Positions 20,786 to 26,031 of a DNA stretch of 26,031 bases are shown in pieces. Position 1 is the first letter of the stretch, and each line of letters opens with the position of its first letter. Below the pieces are notes generated by a model, which did no database searches, was not told where the DNA came from, and was given only the letters and a program-made list of their open reading frames with translations. The DNA comes from Lingula anatina. Taxonomy: Eukaryota > Brachiopoda > Lingulata > Lingulida > Lingulidae. The DNA lies in NCBI RefSeq assembly GCF_001039355.2, contig NW_019773666.1, positions 1-26,031 of the forward strand, in the 5' to 3' direction. Position numbers and translations under genes: made by a program.

Positions 20786-22384
20786 ATGCAGAGCCCTCCT
20801 TCCAGTCTCAGCGATGGAAAACTCCCTGTATTTGTCTTCCCTTCCTCCTTAATCTTCTACTCAGATGACCAATCCACACATAAACAGGTGCTCACTTTGT
20901 ACAACCCCTATGAAATGGCGCTGAGATTTAAGGGTGAGTGTACACAAGTTTTTTATGAGCTATGTAACAAAATGTCAAGTGTAAAAATGATGCCTCTACT
21001 CTGTTACCCAGTCTTTTACTCTGATAACCAGTCTTCCCATAAACTGGTGATAACTTTGTTCATCGCTTTGAGATGGTGCTGAGATTTAAAGTTGAGTATG
21101 CATAAAATTTCTGCAAGCTTGATCACTCTACGTAGATTGATCCAACTCCACGGGTACTCTTGCTGAGTGCAATTTAACATGCCTCCTCTTGTTTCCAACC
21201 TGCTTGCATAATCACCTGCTTTTCTGCATTCCACTCAATGCCAGAAGGAGCCATGTTCATCTGTTTATCTGATTGCCTTCAGCAAGAGTCCCTGCGGAGT
21301 TGGATCGATCTACACAGAACCAGTAGTTTAATCGGAAATGAGCCCCTGGAGACACATCATACAGTCACTGATGGTACACCTAATGTTCCACTTGTTCTTT
21401 GAACTTTCTTTGAAATCTTTCTGTTCCAGTCCAGTGCACTGCTCCTAAGAAATACTCTGTCATAGATCCAGAGGGAGTGGTCAAACCAAGGTGCTGTGTG
21501 GATGTGTAAGTATAACACTGATAGATGTTTGTGAAGATTTGGGGCAATATGGGGTAATATTTGGGATTAAGTTCATAATATTTATGTATATAGAAAATGC
21601 TTGTGCAATTCAGAGCATATTGCATTTCAGATCACTGTAACAGTTTTAGACCTCGTGGTAAGGTGAAAGCTGTATTTGTCAAATTGTTTTAAAAAGTGGG
21701 GTTGATATGCCTTAGTATATTTTGGGGAATGGAATAAATAAATAAATACTAGGAAAAGTTGCTGTAATGTTTCGTGTATTAATGATACCACCCATCGTCA
21801 GTCTTCTTTGCCTTTGATTTCAGTGTGATACGCCATGTAGATATCTGTATAAAACATGAAGGTGTTCTTGACAAGTTCAGGATTCAGGTGTATGAACAGG
21901 GATCTAGGAAAATGGCAGGTAATTTCATAAAACTGTATCAGGTATTATACTTGTGTATTTTTTGTAATGGTATGAATTTATCGTTATTAATTCTGGACTA
22001 ACCCAGAAAAATACAGCTTGTTTTAAGAATTTTTTTTCCCAATTCAATTCAAACCAGAAAGTTTATAATAATTCCTTTCTTGACACCTTTGTCTGTATTG
22101 CATGCTGTTATTTTCATTCTGAACTCAAAGATTAAAATGGGCAATTTTGGAAGAGACCACCACTGAGAAGAAATTCTACTGAGGAAAGCTACAGAAAAGC
22201 TTTACAGAAGCTAATGTGTGTCTGTTATATTTCCAGGGAAGAAGGAGGTCACATCAGTCCTCTATCCCACACGGGACAGCCAGGTCAAGTCTGAGGACAC
22301 ATTTGAAAGCCTTCCTACTGTCCCAGGTGGGAAAATGGGAGAGCAGCTCAGTATTCCTATAAGACCAGGTACACTGTCCTGTAG

Positions 22385-22434
<50 letters not shown>

Positions 22435-23340
22435 ATGTGTGTGTATTTGGGGGGGGGGAGAGGGGGGTCAAATTCTCCTTTATGACTTGGGCTGAAAAAA
22501 GGGAGAGTAACTCAGTTTTCTTATCAGTATTCCTTTTCTGCCACCTGTGTTTTGTCAGCTATTGATTGTTATAGAGCAGTAGTTTGTGGAGATTTTTAAT
22601 GGCAACTCTCAGAATATTGAACAAAACTTCTCAACAGGATTTTTATGACAACAGGTGTGAGAATTGCAAGATGCACTGCAGATTGTAGTTATACAATGCA
22701 ATTTGTGTAATTTTCCTGTGCACCAAACATTGTAATTGAAAGCTTTCAAGACCATTTGATACAATCACACTCTAATCAAATCTAGGTCCAGATTTATTGT
22801 CTTTTTTTTTTTTCTGTCCCTAGGTCAATCTCAGTCCACTAGTCCAAGCCTGGTCATCATCATGGCGGCCATTGCGTGTATCGCTGCACTCATGCTTCCA
22901 ACTGTAGGTGACAAGAATATCAAAGTGCCAGAATACTTAGTGCTCTCAGTAAACCAGAAACTTATAGCTGCTTATGTCTTAGGTGAGTTTTTGGTGGAAA
23001 TTTTAAGATGCTACTTGTTTTTCTTTCCCTTTTTTTCTTCTTTCTTACCTTGTTATTGCCAGATCTACACATTTGATGATTAAGGATATTTAAGATCTTA
23101 ATTTAAAGAAGAAAATCGCATTGATTCTCAGATATCTTGGTTGAGATGTAATCATTTGTGTTAAGACATTGGTAAAACAATATGATTAATTTGCAGATTT
23201 TTAAAACTTTTAATTAGTAAATAAGAATTGTCCCCGAAACTTACACTATGCTCACAAATTTTAAATATTTTTTTAAAAAATATGTGTAACAAGTTATTGT
23301 TCTTTCAGGTTTAGTCACAATGGTTTTGTTGAGAACATGA
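20786..23340 (+). CDS. MOSPD1: Motile sperm domain-containing protein, MOSPD1 type, complete
   Basis: Six exons join in frame: 20786-20933, 21430-21505, 21824-21918, 22237-22368, 22824-22982 and 23309-23340 (TGA). They total 642 bases, or 213 residues, about the length I recall for vertebrate MOSPD1. An in-frame TAG at 20765-20767 supports ATG 20786 as the start. The N-terminal MSP domain (about 10-110) contains FPSSLIFYSDDQSTHKQVLT, LYNPYEMALRFKVQC and VKPRCCVDVVIRH. A linker of about 50 residues follows, then two hydrophobic segments: LVIIMAAIACIAALMLPTV, and the C-terminal LSVNQKLIAAYVLGLVTMVL ending LLRT. Proteins of this family sit in the ER membrane with the MSP domain in the cytosol, where it binds FFAT-like (FFNT) motifs at organelle contacts. 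The conserved C-terminus favours MOSPD1/3 over VAP or MOSPD2. Bilaterian invertebrates may have one gene for the pair, so the symbol marks the family. Confidence 0.95.
21011..21099 (+). pseudogene. Decayed copy of the 3' half of MOSPD1 exon 1, in intron 1
   Basis: This block matches 20852-20941, the end of exon 1 plus its donor. It still translates as VFYSDNQSSHKLVITL against IFYSDDQSTHKQVLTL in the real exon. One base is missing after ACTTTGT, which shifts the frame to a TGA, and the donor AAGG|GT has become AAAG|TT. It is about 160 bp downstream of the source. The damage is at the two places that matter for function, so it is a dead exon. Confidence 0.88.
21132..21313. mobile_element. Inverted-repeat element in MOSPD1 intron 1
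   Basis: An arm at 21132-21166 (GTAGATTGATCCAACTCC, then TACTCTTGCTGA) pairs with 21279-21313 (TCAGCAAGAGTC, then GGAGTTGGATCGATCTAC) with about four mismatches in 35. The loop is about 110 bp and non-coding. It may be a MITE or a foldback remnant. No clear target-site duplication was found. Confidence 0.6.
22386..22444 (+). repeat. (GT)n microsatellite just after a MOSPD1 splice donor
   Basis: About 22 GT units, then GCGCATGTGTGTGTATTT, begin only about 17 bp downstream of the exon 4 donor at 22369. GU-rich tracts this close to a donor can bind CELF- or TDP-43-type proteins; an effect here is inference. A G-run follows at 22449-22457. Confidence 0.95.
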
Positions 23341-25200
23341 CGAAAGATTCCTGATGCTGACTGGGACGTAGATGCTCAAGAATTCTGCCTATGTGTTTTG
23401 ATGTGATAGTAGATGTTTGTGAAGGGGCTAGATATATATTCTAGAACTGTGACTTTGTGCAGTAGGATTTAACCACATTCAGTACAGCGGACTAACAGAT
23501 CCCTGGATAAAATATTGCGACCACTAAAAAACTTTCCGCTTAATTCCTGATCAGACACTGAATAGATTCCCCATGGGGATAATGCAACAAGCATTCAAGT
23601 GGTCCGCGGGTCTGCTAGTTGGCTGTTCTGAAGGTAGCCTTAGGGACCTGTGTCACAATAGAAATTTAGATGGAAAGTAGAAATATTGAAATAATATTAT
23701 TGCAAAAAAAAAATATTGCACCCGTTTTATGCCAAGAAAGAAATGGTTGCTAATGTAGACAAACAATTACTCCTTTAATAGTGGACTGCTGCACATTAAC
23801 TCAAAAGTGAACTAGACCTAAATTTAGTTGTAAAAGTTCAGATTAACTTTTGGCCTAAAACTCTTTTGTGAATATGGATCCAGGCTTAACCCAAGAAAGG
23901 AGTTAACCATGCATGTATAGAATTTTAAGAAGGTACTTGGATTGGCTTCTAAGTTTAAGAAATCTCAAACCTTAATCAATTAGCTCTCAGGAGACAATTT
24001 CTTTGAGAACCTCCCTGAGTTTCATATGATAACGGAGACTCATTTAACTAATGCTGGTAAGAGAAGTAAGTTTTTAGTCATCTAAGAAATTCAGGGTGCC
24101 AAGGTCTGGGTTCTTTTTTGTTATGCATTGAATACAAATAACTTTGTGAAGATGACTAGATAAGGTGATTGACCAATTTAAAGGAAAAGGAAAATGTGGA
24201 TTGTTAAGGAAAGATGGTGTTTGGGTTTTAATGCAATGTTCAGTGATCTGATGTAGTGAAAAAAAAATGTCCATAGTGACTTTTACTGTTTTGTATCTCT
24301 CCCGATGAGTCTTGATTTATCACAACTACAACAAAACACTGTCTTAGTGTGTAAGAAAGTATGTTGAAAATATGTTGTAACATGCCTCTAATCTATAGTT
24401 TTTCAGAAAGACTTCATGGCAGTTTGAATATGTCCTAACAATCATTATAATATTCAAGAACACAAATAATCCTAATGGCTATGTAGATTTGAAGGAGAAG
24501 AGTTTGCGAGACTAATTAGTAAACTAAAATGTTGTTTATTTTAAGTTTAGTAGAAATCGCATATATTTATGATAATTGTTGCCTTGACTGAGGACTTCTT
24601 TTAGAGTTCAGTGATCTTGTTTTTATTTACGTTCATATGCAAAGAATGACATATTTGATGTTATTTATTTTATTAGAATAAACGAAAGTTCTTTCCCGTT
24701 TAAAGGATGGTTTTAAGGAATAAGTTAATCTGAAGATCCAAGTTGGTTCAGATGTAAACACAGCCGAAGAGAATATGTAAAGATATTTGTAGTGTATATT
24801 CAAGCCAGGGATTTGGTGGGCATTTTTTATATTTATTTATTTATTTATTGAGATCATTTTCCTTCTTGTTTAATTTATCACTGTGTCATTTTGAAGTGCC
24901 TCAGTTTTTTTTTTTGGGGGGGGGGGGGCGGGGGCATGGTTTCTGCTATCTTAAAACTGTTTGGATGATTTTGACAAGTTGACCATTTGAAACACAGATT
25001 TGTGACAGTTTCTGTTTTCAGCTGTTTGGTTTTGTATCTCATTATTTTAGAATGCATTTTATAGTTGTCTTACGATATGAAAACAAATATTGTTGGTGTT
25101 TTAATTTATTTCAGGCATAATTTGAGTCACATGCAGATACTGTAATTACTTTCTTCATATAAACAAATGTGATGTGTTTTAAGAACAATAATAATAATTT
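23341..25200 (+). other. MOSPD1 3' UTR and downstream DNA
   Basis: No exon is seen after the MOSPD1 stop. AATAAA at 24677-24682 is a plausible polyadenylation signal, giving a 3' UTR of about 1.3 kb. An overlapping ATTTA run at 24831-24849 and a T11-G13 homopolymer switch at 24905-24934 follow. If transcription ends near 24.7 kb these last two are intergenic. Confidence 0.5.
24677..24682 (+). terminator. Candidate MOSPD1 polyadenylation signal
   Basis: AATAAA is followed by T-rich sequence (GTTCTTTCCCG). It is the first canonical signal I found on the plus strand after the MOSPD1 stop codon. Confidence 0.45.
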
Positions 25201-26031
25201 TTTATTTGAATTGGTGTTTTAAATTTCCTCTCTCTCTTTCTCTTATTTTGTTAATAGGAAATGTTTACAGTGGAATTTCCGTCAAATTTTCAGTTTTCTG
25301 TTTATATATGCTACCTAAATACAGAAATGATGCACACCCCCTTTTACTAAATATAGGTCACAGGATTGGCATTTGATTGGCTGATATTTATAGCCTCTAT
25401 CATAAATATGGCTGCCATTGTACAGTTATCTTGATAACGTTGTCAAGAGCCGCTTTATTGTTGTATTCTGACCGATCTCAGACTTTTGAGGCCAAAATAG
25501 TGAAATTAATTACCAGAGAATAAGAAAAAGGTAAGTTTTCAGCAAAGAAAGACCAGGTTTGTGCGAAAATTTCGATTGAAATGACTCATTCATGAAGAGG
25601 GATGGTCTGCTCGATTCTCTCTTCGTTCATTCATCCAAGCGAAGAGCATCAGTAACCGGTAAGCTAATCTGTGTCACGTTAAATTGCTTTTCTTTTCTCT
25701 TTACAATTTATATTTGTACTCTTAATATGGCAGATTAAAAAAAATTATTTTCAGGATTCCCATTGTAAGAGTTTGATTTGTTAAAAACGGCAGATAGAGG
25801 TTCTTGTTGAATTACATATATTGTATTTGCAGGTGGTTTTCGAAATTTAAGAAGATATAATTACATATTACTAATAAATATGTTTGTATGTAAAAGATAT
25901 GTAAAGTACATAATCAGAAATTGATATAAAACAGACCAACCGGTTATAACTCTCTAATACTCTGATAATGATCGAACAAATTTAGAGAAATTTAGTAGTA
26001 GTCTTGGCTGGGACTCTTGCCTCCCGCCCGC
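25201..26031 (+). promoter_or_regulatory. Possible promoter and non-coding first exon of another plus-strand gene
   Basis: Two inverted CCAAT boxes (ATTGG at 25365-25369 and 25376-25380) are followed by a YY1-like AATATGGCTGCCATTG (25405-25420). A strong splice donor, AAAAAG|GTAAGT, lies at 25530/25531. A second donor-like AACCG|GTAAGC is at 25658/25659, and a TGACTCA AP-1 site is at 25582-25588. CCAAT plus YY1 without TATA is a common animal promoter layout. No coding exon is visible before the window ends, so the gene is unidentified. Confidence 0.35.

Noticed and set aside
22262-22471. Minus-strand frames with long Thr-His runs
   Set aside because: They are translations of the (GT)n microsatellite beside MOSPD1 exon 4.

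Overview
This is a eukaryotic nuclear window. It is AT-rich, with short GT-AG introns, microsatellites and small inverted-repeat transposons. It carries three animal genes I could rebuild exon by exon from protein similarity recalled from the vertebrate families: a TFDP1/2-type E2F dimerization partner (+), a ZRSR2-type splicing factor (-) and a MOSPD1-type ER protein (+). Intron size, a high apparent level of allelic difference and a foldback element with an AAGGGATAATAACTC-like terminus suggest a marine lophotrochozoan, probably a mollusc. The phylum is inference; the gene identities are strong.

Layout. 1-147 is an open frame entering from the left edge that I cannot identify. 181-404 is a foldback MITE with a TTA target-site duplication. 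408-2615 shows no exon. TFDP occupies ten exons from 2616 to 7094; its start-codon exon lies outside or is not recognisable. Its introns hold a (TC)n tract, a degenerate minisatellite, a relic of exon 6 and a TTAA-flanked MITE. From 7095 runs probable TFDP 3' UTR and intergenic DNA. 8571-10907 and 10909-13468 are the same ~2.3 kb sequence twice, joined at a single N (10908). The second copy alone has a 257-bp near-perfect foldback MITE, so the duplication looks like two unmerged haplotypes rather than biology.

ZRSR2 runs on the minus strand from about 20122 (or 19984) down to 13832, tail-to-tail with TFDP. MOSPD1 starts at 20786 and ends at 23340, head-to-head with ZRSR2, so about 0.65-0.8 kb must hold both promoters. 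Downstream are an AU-rich 3' region and, near 25365-25530, two CCAAT boxes, a YY1-like site and a splice donor that may mark the promoter of another plus-strand gene.

The genes are not a pathway: TFDP acts in E2F cell-cycle transcription, ZRSR2 in 3' splice-site recognition (mainly minor introns), MOSPD1 at the ER membrane. I found no undescribed multi-gene system. The most unusual biological pattern is decayed intronic copies of neighbouring exon edges in TFDP and MOSPD1, with a weaker case in ZRSR2, plus a MITE whose empty and filled sites both appear in the window.
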